DNA from: Virgibacillus senegalensis
GTDB taxonomy: Bacteria; Bacillota; Bacilli; Bacillales; Amphibacillaceae
NCBI RefSeq assembly: GCF_000821245.2
Contig: NZ_LN611423.1
Location: forward strand, 57,102 to 121,101
DNA length: 64,000 bases
Direction: 5' to 3'
Shown: positions 43,491 to 52,592 of the stretch, piece after piece
Numbering within the stretch: the first letter of the stretch is position 1
How the letters are laid out: every line of letters begins with the position of its first letter
The notes under the pieces: model-generated
What the model was told of the DNA's origin: nothing
Databases searched by the model: none
What the model saw: the letters and a program-made list of their open reading frames with translations, nothing else
Program-made: the position numbers and the translations under genes

Positions 43491-44381
43491 TTATTTCGTG
43501 CTGTTTTCTACATCATACTCTTCCAGTGCCTTGCGAAGGAAGTCGGTAAGCTGTTCGCTCATCTCTTTATCCTGAAGAGCCATTTCAATCGTACTTTTAA
43601 TGAAACCGAATTTCTCCCCAACATCATATCGTTTTCCTTCGAAGTTATAGGCAAAAACGCGTTGGATTGTATTCAAGTGTTGAATCGCGTCAGTCAGCTG
43701 AATTTCCCCACCTGCACCTTTTTCCTGTTTATCAAGGTACATGAAAATCTCCGGTGTCAGGATATAACGTCCCATGATTGCCAGGTTGGATGGTGCAGAC
43801 CCTTGAGGCGGCTTCTCCACGAAGTCTGACACTTCGTACAGGCGGCCCTTCTCACTGGAAGGATCAATGATACCGTAACGCTGCGTCTCATCCTCCGGAA
43901 CTGTTTGGACACCGATGACTGAAGATAATGTTTCATCGTAAATATTCATCAGCTGTTTCAGACAAGGAACCTCCGATTGGACAATGTCATCCCCTAACAA
44001 TACAGCGAACGGCTCGTTTCCGATGAATTTCCGCGCACTCCAGACAGCGTGCCCTAATCCTTGTGGTTCTTTTTGGCGAATGTAGTGGATATCCACTTTT
44101 GCAGGCTGCTTGATTTTTTCCAGTAGATCATATTTTTCTTTTCTTCTTAAATTTTCTTCCAGTTCGAAAGAATAATCGAAATGGTCTTCAATGGCACGTT
44201 TACCCTTACCAGTAACAATGATGATGTCCTCGATGCCAGCTTCCACCGCTTCTTCTACAATATATTGTATAGTTGGTTTGTCCACGATCGGAAGCATTTC
44301 CTTTGGCATTGCTTTCGTTGCCGGTAAAAATCTCGTTCCTAACCCTGCTGCTGGAATGATTGCTTTTTTGATCTTGCTCAT
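43491..44381 (-). CDS. galU: UTP-glucose-1-phosphate uridylyltransferase
   Basis: A 296-residue nucleotidyltransferase that makes UDP-glucose from UTP and glucose-1-phosphate, for teichoic acid, glycolipid, exopolysaccharide and trehalose synthesis. Motifs: [20 protein letters not shown] (nucleotide loop), [21 protein letters not shown] (metal Asp pair), and [10 protein letters not shown]. Full length for GalU/GtaB. The adjacent otsA uses its product, so the two genes share a pathway, though 165 nt and a terminator-like hairpin separate them. Confidence 0.93.
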   Translation of the reverse strand: MSKIKKAIIPAAGLGTRFLPATKAMPKEMLPIVDKPTIQYIVEEAVEAGIEDIIIVTGKGKRAIEDHFDYSFELEENLRRKEKYDLLEKIKQPAKVDIHYIRQKEPQGLGHAVWSARKFIGNEPFAVLLGDDIVQSEVPCLKQLMNIYDETLSSVIGVQTVPEDETQRYGIIDPSSEKGRLYEVSDFVEKPPQGSAPSNLAIMGRYILTPEIFMYLDKQEKGAGGEIQLTDAIQHLNTIQRVFAYNFEGKRYDVGEKFGFIKSTIEMALQDKEMSEQLTDFLRKALEEYDVENSTK

Positions 44382-44439
44382 TTTTCTCTCACCCTTTTGC
44401 TGATTTTATTTTTTTACCGTTCTAGTAGCCATAAAGGAA

Positions 44440-44476
44440 AAAGCCCTTCCCGGAACGGCATCCAGGAAAGCTTCTA
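44440..44476 (-). terminator. Probable terminator between otsA and galU
   Basis: Minus strand: GCTTTCCTGG, loop, CCGGGAAGGGC, TTTTT. Wobble pairs weaken the stem; some read-through into galU is possible. Confidence 0.55.
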
Positions 44477-44546
44477 CATTTGTCTAATCCCATTATAACA
44501 GAACGCGAATTTTTTCATGAATCCATTATTGTCTTGATTTATAACT

Positions 44547-46124
44547 TTATTTATCGATCCCAAGATCATCGAGAATATCGCTGGCCCAGCGGTCGACGTC
44601 ATATTCAAAAACATGTTCACGCATCGTGCTCATCCGTCGCTTCTGTTCTTCTTCAGATGCATCCCAGGCCTCTTTGACCACTTCCTTCATCCCGTCAATG
44701 TCATGAGGGTTGCATAGCCAAGCGTCTTTCAATTCCTGGGCAGCGCCTGCAAACTCACTTAATATCAGATTGCCATCACCATGAATGCGTGAAGCGACAT
44801 ATTCCTTACATACTAAGTTCATGCCATCCCGGATAGGCGTAACCATCATCAGGTCAGCGATGCGGAATAACGCAGCAAGTTCTGTACGGTTCAAAGATCG
44901 AGGGATATAATCAACAGCCGGAAGTCCAAATCGTCCGAATTCACCATTGATACCGCCAACTTCCCGTTCTACTTCTTCACGGAGTTTTGCATAGCTTTCC
45001 ACCCGTTCACGAGATGGCGGAGCCACTTGAACGAGGACAACCTCCTCTGGATCCAGCATGCCGTCTGCAAGCATTTCACGATAAACCTTTAAACGTCGAT
45101 CGATTCCCTTCGTATAATCCAGGCGGTCGACCCCCAAAATAATGCGGCGATTTCCCAGCTCACTAAGGTATTGATGAATCAATTTCTCCACCTCTGAACT
45201 GCGAGCCAGGCTGTCATATTCCTTACTGCTGATAGAAATTGGATAGTCGTCGACTTTTACAGTCCGGCCATCTTTGGCAACCACCGTATTCTCCGTCGGG
45301 GATAATCCGAGGAAGTCACGAGTCAAATCAAGGAAGTTCCGTGCTGCTCCTTGTACTTGGAAACCAATCAGGTCTGCCCCGAGCAGCCCCTCGACAACTC
45401 TGCGTCTCCATGGAAGTTGGGAGAACAACTCTTTTGGAGGGAAAGGAATATGCAGGAAGAATCCAATTCGTACATCTGGTCTTAATTCTCTCAGCATTTG
45501 TGGAACGAGTTGAAGCTGATAGTCCTGGATAAACACCGTTCCTCCCTCTGCCGCTTCTTTGGCAGCAGCATCAGCAAAACGCTGATTCACTTCCACGTAT
45601 TTATCCCACCAGCTTCGATCAAAGATTGGTGTGACCATCGCATCGTGATAAAGCGGCCAAAGGGTCGCGTTTGAAAATCCTTCATAATACTCTTCTACAT
45701 CTTCCTGGGTCAGCTCGATCGGCACAATCTTCATGCCGTCTTCCCGGAATGGCTTAGGCGGTTCGCTTGTACCTCCTGCCCATCCGATCCAGGCACCTTC
45801 TCGTTTCTTCAGCATTGGTTCCAATGCTGTAACAAGTCCGCCTGGCGACCTTCTCCATCTTACATTTCCATTTTCGTCTATATAACTATCTACAGGAAGC
45901 CTGTTCGCTAATACAAGAAAAGTCGAACCTTCCTGCTTCTTCTTTGTTGATATTTGTTGTTGGTTGTTTTGATTAGTTTCTGCGTTATTTTCCTGAGATT
46001 TGGTGGTACCTCTATTAGTTATGGATTTATTATTATATATTGTTTTTCCTGTTTGTATTTCTTGTTCGATAATTGCGGATGAACCATCAGGCGATCCATT
46101 CTCAACATTTTTCACTGGTTTCAT
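44547..46124 (-). CDS. otsA: Trehalose-6-phosphate synthase (OtsA)
   Basis: A 525-residue GT20 glycosyltransferase that makes trehalose-6-phosphate from UDP-glucose and glucose-6-phosphate, probably for osmoprotection. The catalytic domain starts near residue 68 (FLVLANRLPVD) with SPGGLVTALEP, GWAGG, VFIQDYQLQLVP, FFLHIPFPP, GVDRLDYTKGI and TPIRDGMNL. These read most like actinobacterial OtsA proteins. The first 65 residues are a disordered Asn/Gln/Ser/Thr/Lys-rich extension unlike the rest. No otsB phosphatase is nearby. ATG 46124 has AAGGAGG at 9 nt. Confidence 0.92.
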   Translation of the reverse strand: MKPVKNVENGSPDGSSAIIEQEIQTGKTIYNNKSITNRGTTKSQENNAETNQNNQQQISTKKKQEGSTFLVLANRLPVDSYIDENGNVRWRRSPGGLVTALEPMLKKREGAWIGWAGGTSEPPKPFREDGMKIVPIELTQEDVEEYYEGFSNATLWPLYHDAMVTPIFDRSWWDKYVEVNQRFADAAAKEAAEGGTVFIQDYQLQLVPQMLRELRPDVRIGFFLHIPFPPKELFSQLPWRRRVVEGLLGADLIGFQVQGAARNFLDLTRDFLGLSPTENTVVAKDGRTVKVDDYPISISSKEYDSLARSSEVEKLIHQYLSELGNRRIILGVDRLDYTKGIDRRLKVYREMLADGMLDPEEVVLVQVAPPSRERVESYAKLREEVEREVGGINGEFGRFGLPAVDYIPRSLNRTELAALFRIADLMMVTPIRDGMNLVCKEYVASRIHGDGNLILSEFAGAAQELKDAWLCNPHDIDGMKEVVKEAWDASEEEQKRRMSTMREHVFEYDVDRWASDILDDLGIDK

Positions 46125-46579
46125 TTGCCCATCCTCCTTGATAATATTGTCAGAAAAATAACTGGTAACCAATAGATACCCTATCTTTTTCTCGATAAAA
46201 CAAGTTTTATTTTGGCTGGACTGGCAAGATCTTCTTTGAAGAAAAAAAATGAGGCGAAAGTCCGGTAATTAATCAAAAGTAACGAAATCGTTTAACGGTA
46301 CAAAGACGTATAAAAAGAAGAAGTTAAAGCCGGATTAATGGTAGTAAGTCATATTATAAATGAATAGTAAGGGAGTTGTTTCATTTTTGATAGGTAATCT
46401 GACAATAGTTTCCGTTACCTCCATTCTTACCGCCGGATACCCTGCTATAGAGCAGCTGTACGTAAAAAACGGGAATGTACTATAGTTATCCCCGGCATTA
46501 TTATGATAGAATGAGAGGGGAAAGCCTTCCGGAAAACCGGAAAAACTATGTTATCTATCCCACATTAGGAGAGTTCATA
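46125..46579. other. Divergent intergenic region between otsA and the LCP gene
   Basis: About 450 nt with promoters for both directions expected. GTACTATAG near 46478 and TATAAT-like runs near 46360 are seen, but no convincing -35/-10 pair. The frame of the LCP gene is open through much of the last 100 nt. Confidence 0.4.
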
Positions 46580-47542
46580 ATGACAGAGACAAACGATAAA
46601 GGTTTGGAAAATAGAAGAATAAAACGAAAGAGAAAGCGCAAAAAAAGAAGACGGTTGCTTTTGATTTTCTTGCTGCTTGTAATAGGAATTGGTGCCTATT
46701 CGATCTTTCAATGGTACCAAGCTAAGTCAACAGCTGAAGAAAAGAATCCGAAAGAAGAGTTCGAGTTCCATGGAGCAGAAGAAACGGCTGATAATTTTAA
46801 CGTACTGTTGCTTGGGGATGATTCCCGCAGTGATGAGCGAGCTCGAACTGACACCATCATGGTTGCCCATTACGATTCGAGTGCCAAGCGCCCGAAAATC
46901 GTTTCAATTATGCGTGATACGTATGTAGAAATACCGGGCCATGGCTATAACAAAATCAACGCTGCCTATTCGATAGGCGGTCCCGATTTATTGAGGGAAA
47001 CAATTAGCCAAAACTTCGGCATTGATTTACATTACTATGCGATTGTTGGATTTGAAGGTTTCGTGGATGTAGTCGATACGATTGCGCCAAATGGAATTGA
47101 AGCGACCGTAACGCCGGAAATGACCCAGGATAAAAAAGCGCTGGGAGTTCAGCTACAAGAGGGAACGCAGAAGTTGAACGGGGAAGAGCTGCTCGCATAT
47201 GCCCGTTTTCGACATGACAACCAAAACGATTTCGGCAGGGTACAGCGCCAGCAGGAAGTCATTCAAAAGCTGACTGAAAAAGTCAAAAGCGTCTCTACGG
47301 TTACCAAACTTCCAGAACTGATCGGCTATGCTCAAGGGTATGTCGATACCAATGTCCGTACTGGTTTGTTAACCAGCATGGCAAAAGATGTCGTCTTAGG
47401 AAACACCAAGGAATTTGAAACACTGAGAATACCGGAAGACGGTACTTATCAAGATGTAAGATATGAAAATGTCGGTTTGGCGTTATCGATCGACCTTGAA
47501 CAAAACGCAGCTTTAATGCAAGACTTTTTGTCAGACGAATAA
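46580..47542 (+). CDS. LytR-CpsA-Psr (LCP) family wall-polymer ligase
   Basis: A 320-residue membrane-anchored protein. A very basic N-terminus (KRKRKRKKRRR) precedes one membrane helix (about 27-47), then an extracellular LCP domain: LLLGDDSRSDERARTDTIMV, IVSIMRDTYVEIPGHG, NKINAAYSIGG, and YARFRHDNQNDFGRVQRQQE (acceptor arginines). LCP enzymes attach teichoic acids or capsular polymers from undecaprenyl carriers to peptidoglycan. ATG 46580 has AGGAGAG; the upstream in-frame extension has no similarity. Confidence 0.9.
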   Translation: MTETNDKGLENRRIKRKRKRKKRRRLLLIFLLLVIGIGAYSIFQWYQAKSTAEEKNPKEEFEFHGAEETADNFNVLLLGDDSRSDERARTDTIMVAHYDSSAKRPKIVSIMRDTYVEIPGHGYNKINAAYSIGGPDLLRETISQNFGIDLHYYAIVGFEGFVDVVDTIAPNGIEATVTPEMTQDKKALGVQLQEGTQKLNGEELLAYARFRHDNQNDFGRVQRQQEVIQKLTEKVKSVSTVTKLPELIGYAQGYVDTNVRTGLLTSMAKDVVLGNTKEFETLRIPEDGTYQDVRYENVGLALSIDLEQNAALMQDFLSDE

Positions 47543-47633
47543 TCATAAGTGGGAGACCTTATTGGTAACCAGTTCGGATTTGGGTTACGATATTACAAGG
47601 AAAAGGTAAAAACGCAATCGATTGAACATTGAA

Positions 47634-47674
47634 AACCGCTCAGAAATTTTTTAATCTCTGAGCGTTTCTTTTTA
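47634..47674 (+). terminator. Terminator of the LCP gene
   Basis: CGCTCAGA, loop, TCTGAGCG, TTTCTTTTTATT. Confidence 0.85.
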
Positions 47675-47723
47675 TTTTCTTCTACAACTAACGCAGCCGT
47701 TTTAGTTTAACTACCAAAAGTAA

Positions 47724-47807
47724 CTATTTTTTATTATTCACACTGGAAAATACCATTATTTTAAAAACAACGCTGACTCCTAACAATAAGTTAATTATTC
47801 CTCCCAT
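47724..47807 (-). CDS. Candidate 27-residue hydrophobic peptide
   Basis: ATG at 47807 preceded by AAGGAGGTTTTT, an ideal ribosome site. The peptide (MGGIINLLLGVSVVFKIMVF then SSVNNKK) is one membrane helix with a short basic tail. No known family; its size recalls small membrane regulators or type I toxins. It is the only coding candidate in the 47.55-48.05 kb gap. Confidence 0.5.
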   Translation of the reverse strand: MGGIINLLLGVSVVFKIMVFSSVNNKK

Positions 47808-47956
47808 AAAAACCTCCTTACTTGAAAAGTATTTTAACGTAAATACCCATTTTATCGGTGTTTTAGTGGAGGCAATTAGCAACCGTAACTGGGGAGTTTT
47901 TTAGCAATTGTAAATTTGCTGTCATCTTGGACATAAACATTGTTCAAAATTAATAA

Positions 47957-47990
47957 GCATTCCAATTTATATGCTAATTGGAATGCTTAA
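47957..47990. terminator. Strong hairpin, 13-bp stem
   Basis: AAGCATTCCAATT, loop TATATGCT, AATTGGAATGCTT. No clear U-tract on the plus strand; it may end transcription of the excisionase-like gene on the minus strand. Confidence 0.5.
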
Positions 47991-48058
47991 AGAGTTGTTA
48001 TCTTACATTTTTCACTTTCGTACCGATCCGTTACCTTATTGGTGTCCCGCTTTTTCTA

Positions 48059-48283
48059 TTAATCTTCGTCTTTCACGTCGATATCTTCCGGCATTGGTTC
48101 ATTAAGGTAATCCTGAATCATCTGCTTGTATTTTTCCATCTCTTCCAAATGGGAAACAAACTGTTCCTTATTTATCAGATACTGCTCGCCATCATGGATG
48201 GCCCGGATACGGTTATGAAGAATCAGCTTATCAATTACCGACTCCTTCATCGACAAATACTCCGCCGTTTCCTTCACCGTCAT
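48059..48283 (-). CDS. Excisionase-type helix-turn-helix protein
   Basis: A 74-residue protein with a MerR/excisionase-like winged helix (MTVKETAEYLSMKESVIDKL, then GEQYLINKEQFVSHLEEMEK) and an acidic C-terminus. Typical of small DNA-binding helix-turn-helix_17 proteins; role unknown. Start could be the ATG at 48283 or a GTG two codons upstream (AGAGGGTGA). No integrase nearby. Confidence 0.72.
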   Translation of the reverse strand: MTVKETAEYLSMKESVIDKLILHNRIRAIHDGEQYLINKEQFVSHLEEMEKYKQMIQDYLNEPMPEDIDVKDED

Positions 48284-48455
48284 ATACACAGCATCACCCT
48301 CTTTTCCTTGGAAGTTTTGGAATACTCCTCTTTGCGCCCTTTCCTTACTCCTATTGTGGCAAAAACCAGTCCGGAATGCCAGTAAATTGATACAAAAGCT
48401 CAATCCGACCAAGTACTGAAACAAGCTAGCCAAACCATATAGTAAAGAGAAGACC

Positions 48456-48690
48456 GGGGACAGTCCCCGAACGGCACCAGGGACAGCCAACTTCTGATTC
48501 GGGGACTGTCCCCAAAACCACTATTTTTTCTCCTTTCAGGAGGTTGAAACAGTAACATTGCTGTCATGGAGCGATTTTTTCTCCAAAAAGGTCTGTCCCC
48601 ATTTAGGTATGTTCAGCGCACGTACTTGATATGGGGACTGACCCCTCAATCAGATCTTAAAGGGAATAATCGATTCTGGGGACTGTCCCC
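48456..48690. repeat. GGGGACTG-type palindromic repeat cluster 5
   Basis: GGGGACAGTCCCC (48456-48468), GGGGACTGTCCCC (48501-48513), GGTCTGTCCCC (48590), GGGGACTGACCCC (48633-48645) and GGGGACTGTCCCC (48678-48690). It ends 34 nt before a small gene. Confidence 0.78.
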
Positions 48691-48723
48691 GGAGAAGACT
48701 CGGAGAAGATGGGAGGATGATAA

Positions 48724-48891
48724 ATGCGGGGTGTGGATTGGCAGATGGTTTTGTTTGTCGGAACGTCGTTGGTTCAAGAGTACTGGTTGTATTGGGGACT
48801 ACCAAGGGTTTACTTTTGGGATGTTCAGCGGGAGTTCATGAAAAGTCCGGAATTCTCTAATCAAGAGGATGAGCACAATAGAGCAGCATAA
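48724..48891 (+). CDS. Candidate 55-residue small protein
   Basis: ATG at 48724 with GGGAGGATGATAA upstream, TAA at 48889-48891, and an intrinsic terminator 15 nt later. The protein is aromatic-rich with one hydrophobic segment (WQMVLFVGTSLVQEYWLYWG) and a charged C-terminus. No family recognised. The complete gene frame (site, start, stop, terminator) argues that it is real. Confidence 0.55.
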   Translation: MRGVDWQMVLFVGTSLVQEYWLYWGLPRVYFWDVQREFMKSPEFSNQEDEHNRAA

Positions 48892-48905
48892 ATCCATCAT
48901 TAAGA

Positions 48906-48938
48906 TAAAACTAAGGCATCTGGGCCTTAGTTTTTTTG
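48906..48938 (+). terminator. Terminator of the 55-residue protein gene
   Basis: AACTAAGGC, loop ATCTGG, GCCTTAGTTTTTTT. Confidence 0.88.
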
Positions 48939-49213
48939 CCAAAAAAACTATCCCTTTATTTGGTAAGAGATGAAATAAAAGTTGTATCTGGAGTTATTTG
49001 AAAATATACTATAAAGTAAGCATTATCGAAGGATGCGCCACACACTCAGGAGATGCATTGCATACGTTTCCCAACCACGTCCTTATTTGGTCCTTGCATA
49101 CACTCTCCACTTATTTAACGTATACACAACTACACCTTATCTAACCCAGCATTTCCGCCATATCCAATACCCACACTACGCCATCCTGAAAAAGTCAAAA
49201 CCAAGGAGGCATT

Positions 49214-49687
49214 ATGAAAAAATCACTATTACTTTTATTACTTCCGCTAGCGTTGCTTGCAGCCTGTTCAAATGCTGAATCAGAAGAAAGTTATTCCGTC
49301 GAAGATGCCCGGGAAAACGGAGATGTAATCGCCCAGCATCAAGCCAATAGCTTTGATGAAATCGTCCAAGGCGCAGTCGAAGTAGAAAATGCAGAAAAGC
49401 TCACACAGCTGATCACCAATGTGGAAGAAAACAAAGAAGACGAAGTAAATATTTCGGTCTTTGACCTTGATGGAAGTCACAGTGAGAACAAGATTTCCTA
49501 CAACGGAGAAACGATCACCTTTGAAAATAACTACGGCAACTATGAACAATCCCCTGCCGGTACATACGAGTGTTCCTACATTTCCCAACGGGGACCTGTT
49601 GTCTATCTAAGCTCTTGCTCAGCCGAAGATGAATCTGAAGTATCCACGATGATTGGCTTTGTCGGAACCGAAGAGGCATTCAGGTAA
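49214..49687 (+). CDS. Lipoprotein with DUF4362-like domain
   Basis: A 157-residue lipoprotein (lipobox LAAC, Cys 18). The mature part (YSVEDARENGDVIAQHQANS and FDEIVQGAVEVENAEKLTQL) resembles the DUF4362 domain of Bacillus, with two later cysteines (TYECSYIS, LSSCSA) that may form a disulfide. Role unknown. AAGGAGG precedes the ATG. Own terminator. Confidence 0.77.
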   Translation: MKKSLLLLLLPLALLAACSNAESEESYSVEDARENGDVIAQHQANSFDEIVQGAVEVENAEKLTQLITNVEENKEDEVNISVFDLDGSHSENKISYNGETITFENNYGNYEQSPAGTYECSYISQRGPVVYLSSCSAEDESEVSTMIGFVGTEEAFR

Positions 49688-49698
49688 GCACAAAATCA

Positions 49699-49738
49699 AA
49701 AGGAACAGAACGGTTCTTCCGTCGCTGTTCCTTTTTTG
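49699..49738 (+). terminator. Terminator of the DUF4362-like lipoprotein gene
   Basis: AAAGGAACAG...CTGTTCCTTTTTT with an inner ACGG/CCGT pairing. Confidence 0.85.
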
Positions 49739-49790
49739 GTTTTAGGCTTTATTTTAGGACCCACGGACGTCCCGCTCTCAACCTATCTAC

Positions 49791-51275
49791 TTACTTGTTT
49801 TTGACCATTTCTTTCAGCTCACCACTTAGTTTATTTATTTCTGCTACAGCATCATTGATGACGGCAATCAACTCATGTTCATTTTCCAATGTCGAAACGA
49901 TCTCCTGGGTTGAAGCCGCATTTTCTTCGGAAATATTGGCTACATTTTCAATTTGCGATTGGATATGGACAAAATTGTCTGTAGCCGATTTGATTTCCTC
50001 CATTCCTAACGACAGCTGTTCATTTGTCCCTTGGAACGAGTCTTTCATTTCCTCAAAAAACTGTGATACTTCGGTTAATAACTTCTGCCCTTCCTCTACG
50101 GCTGACTCACCCTGACTCGATTTGTCCTGTGCTTCCTGCGACTTATGAAAGAGCGTATTGGTAACCTCGGTAATGTCCACCGTTATATTGGCACTCTGTT
50201 CGGCCAGCTTGCGAACTTCGTCTGCTACGACTGCAAAGCCTTTGCCCTGTTCTCCCGCACGCGCTGATTCAATTGCGGCATTTAAAGCTAGCAAATTTGT
50301 TTGTTCGGCAATTTGCTTGATTCCTTCCAACAAGGAATTCACTGTTTCAAGGCTGGACTGCAAATCCGAAACGGTTACAGCCGTTGTTCCGATTGCCGAA
50401 TTAACCGTAGTGAAGTGTTCGGTAACCCGCTGAATTTTATCCCAACCATCCTGCACTTTGTTATTCATGACATCTGATTGATCGGCTATTTGCTGTGAAA
50501 TTGCGATCGTTTGATTGGTTTTTTCCAACGAACTTCCCATCGATTCACTTACGAGGCTGACACTGTTCGCTTCTTCTTGAATGCCGGCAGCCATTTGCTG
50601 GACGGAATCCAAGATATTATGACTCGAATCATAAATGGTAGAAATGTTGGTATTAAAATTGCCAATATTACTTTCCAGTGTAGCTGTTCCTTCTTCAATC
50701 GAGTGGAACGTTTCTTCCAATTTCTCCACCAACTGCTTTGCTTCCATCTCTTTTTCATAGGAAGCATCAATCAGTTCACGTCCCCAGCTGGTCAATAAAT
50801 ATAAAACAGCCAAAATAGCATTGACCAATACAAATACCGTAATGAATCCTTTAAAATTATCGTCTATATTTAAAAGTTCTGCCGAATTGAACAAATAAGT
50901 TAAAACCAGCCCTGCATCGACAACTACTCCAAAAAGTAGGATCAGTCCTTTTTTAAAATATAATGCAATCATAGCAATGGATAATAAGATTAAATAATGC
51001 TTATTTAAAGCAAAACCATCCGAGAAAAAAAGTGCGATGACAACGAGGTATGGCAGAAGTGCAAAAATAAATCCTTTCCAATAAGTACGAATCGGCAAAA
51101 AGTAATTTCCAACTGACAGAAGAAGAACAACTGCCCCGGCAACCACAATACCAATACTGTCTGCAAGTCCCCGCTCAAAAACAATTGGTATGACCAAAAG
51201 AAATACGACAACCAACAAAAGTATCAAATTAACGTTATGTACCCGCTGCGTGTTATAACTATCATGCTGTTCCAT
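49791..51275 (-). CDS. Methyl-accepting chemotaxis protein without a sensory loop
   Basis: A 494-residue chemoreceptor. About six closely spaced membrane helices occupy residues 16-175, with no large extracellular domain and no obvious HAMP; then a coiled-coil signalling domain with the conserved tip ([33 protein letters not shown]). It probably senses a membrane or intracellular cue and signals to CheA/CheW. GGGAGATTGG precedes the ATG. Single gene. Confidence 0.88.
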   Translation of the reverse strand: MEQHDSYNTQRVHNVNLILLLVVVFLLVIPIVFERGLADSIGIVVAGAVVLLLSVGNYFLPIRTYWKGFIFALLPYLVVIALFFSDGFALNKHYLILLSIAMIALYFKKGLILLFGVVVDAGLVLTYLFNSAELLNIDDNFKGFITVFVLVNAILAVLYLLTSWGRELIDASYEKEMEAKQLVEKLEETFHSIEEGTATLESNIGNFNTNISTIYDSSHNILDSVQQMAAGIQEEANSVSLVSESMGSSLEKTNQTIAISQQIADQSDVMNNKVQDGWDKIQRVTEHFTTVNSAIGTTAVTVSDLQSSLETVNSLLEGIKQIAEQTNLLALNAAIESARAGEQGKGFAVVADEVRKLAEQSANITVDITEVTNTLFHKSQEAQDKSSQGESAVEEGQKLLTEVSQFFEEMKDSFQGTNEQLSLGMEEIKSATDNFVHIQSQIENVANISEENAASTQEIVSTLENEHELIAVINDAVAEINKLSGELKEMVKNK

Positions 51276-51358
51276 CCAATCTCCCTTTCCCCTGTTTGAA
51301 CTTTATTAGATGACGCAGTTTCTATGGTAATACATATTTCCTATAAAAGGAATAAAAT

Positions 51359-51387
51359 TTGATAAAAAATTCCCATTTTGGTATAAT
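51359..51387 (+). promoter_or_regulatory. Sigma-A promoter of the panE-like gene
   Basis: TTGATA, 17 nt, TATAAT. About 68 nt before the start codon at 51455. Confidence 0.65.
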
Positions 51388-51454
51388 TTTTATGCTATTT
51401 ACCAAGAATTTTAGGTTTTATTACCTATTCTATACACCACAGGGAGGATACATA

Positions 51455-52495
51455 ATGAGAATTGCAGTTATGGGAGCTGGATCTTTAGGTACAATTATTG
51501 GCGCTTTTTTGTCAAAGGGAAAGCAAACAGTGGAATTAATTGATGTAAATCAGGAGCATGTTGATGCCTTAAATAAAGATGGTGCGACCATTGTTGGTAC
51601 GTTGGAGGACAATATTCCGGTTAAAGCCATCACCCCCGATGAGATGGACGGCATCTATGACTTAGTCTTATTACTGACTAAACAGGTCTACAATCCACAA
51701 GTGCTGGAAAATCTTAAGCAATATATAAACCAAAACAGCCTTGTTCTTTCCTTGCAGAACGGTGTCCCTGAAGAAGGACTCGCCACTGAGCTAGGTGACA
51801 ATCGTGTTATCGGCGGCTCTGTAGAATTTGGGGCGACCTGGATCAAACCAGGTGTATCCGAATTGACTACTGCCGTTGATTCTTTCAAAGCAAATGCTTT
51901 TCAAATCGGTGAGTTGGACGGATCTATTTCAGATCGGACGAAAGAAATCAAAGACATCCTCGAGCTGGTTGGAGGCACTGAAATTTCTACAAACCTGGTT
52001 GGTACCAAGTGGTCCAAGTTGCTGGTTAACGTGGCAATGAGCGGCACCTCCACCGTATTTGGCTGTACCTACGGGGATGTGCTTGCAGACGATGCAGCGG
52101 TTACAAGTGCAGTAATGTTAGCAGATGAAACCTTGGAAGCAGGACAAGCTTCCGGAGTCGATTTCACCTCCATAGCCGGTATCGATGTGGCGAAAACATT
52201 CAAAATCAATAAAGATAAAAGCAATCTGGCCCAAGTGATCGGCTTGGCGAGAAAAGTATTCGAACCTCAAGCCCGCTTGAGAGCAAGCATGCTGCAGGAC
52301 TTGGAAAAGCAGCGCAAATCAGAAATTGACTATATCAATGGAGTGGTAGCAACAAAAGGGAAAGAAACCGGCACCCCTACCCCTTTCAACGATTTGTTAG
52401 TAAGCTTGGTTCGAAAAGCAGAGGACGAAAAAACCGTACCTGTTTTTGAAGAAAACCTTGCTTACTTCAAGGAATTAATCAAAAAAGAAATCTAG
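51455..52495 (+). CDS. Ketopantoate reductase family protein (PanE/ApbA)
   Basis: A 346-residue NADPH-dependent reductase: Rossmann loop MGAGSLGTIIGAFLSKG, then LTKQ, QNGVP-E, and the catalytic-lysine region TKWSKLLVNVAMS. It resembles 2-dehydropantoate 2-reductase, but several paralogues act on other 2-oxoacids, and it is about 45 residues longer than B. subtilis PanE. Substrate therefore unsure. ATG 51455 follows AGGGAGG; the frame is open to 51359 but that part is promoter. Terminator follows. Confidence 0.82.
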   Translation: MRIAVMGAGSLGTIIGAFLSKGKQTVELIDVNQEHVDALNKDGATIVGTLEDNIPVKAITPDEMDGIYDLVLLLTKQVYNPQVLENLKQYINQNSLVLSLQNGVPEEGLATELGDNRVIGGSVEFGATWIKPGVSELTTAVDSFKANAFQIGELDGSISDRTKEIKDILELVGGTEISTNLVGTKWSKLLVNVAMSGTSTVFGCTYGDVLADDAAVTSAVMLADETLEAGQASGVDFTSIAGIDVAKTFKINKDKSNLAQVIGLARKVFEPQARLRASMLQDLEKQRKSEIDYINGVVATKGKETGTPTPFNDLLVSLVRKAEDEKTVPVFEENLAYFKELIKKEI

Positions 52496-52502
52496 TTAAA
52501 AA

Positions 52503-52539
52503 AGACAGCGATCATCGGTTTGATGATCGCTGTTTTTTG
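52503..52539 (+). terminator. Terminator of the panE-like gene
   Basis: ACAGCGATCATC, loop, GATGATCGCTGTTTTTTG. Confidence 0.9.
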
Positions 52540-52592
52540 AGTGTGAGATGCCGCCATACGGTTATGTCGAGCATTTGCTTTTAAATAGGAAA

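Noticed and set aside
48566..48841. A 91-codon frame on the plus strand through repeat cluster 5
   Set aside because: It translates the repeats themselves; a better-supported 55-residue gene lies in a different frame at its end.
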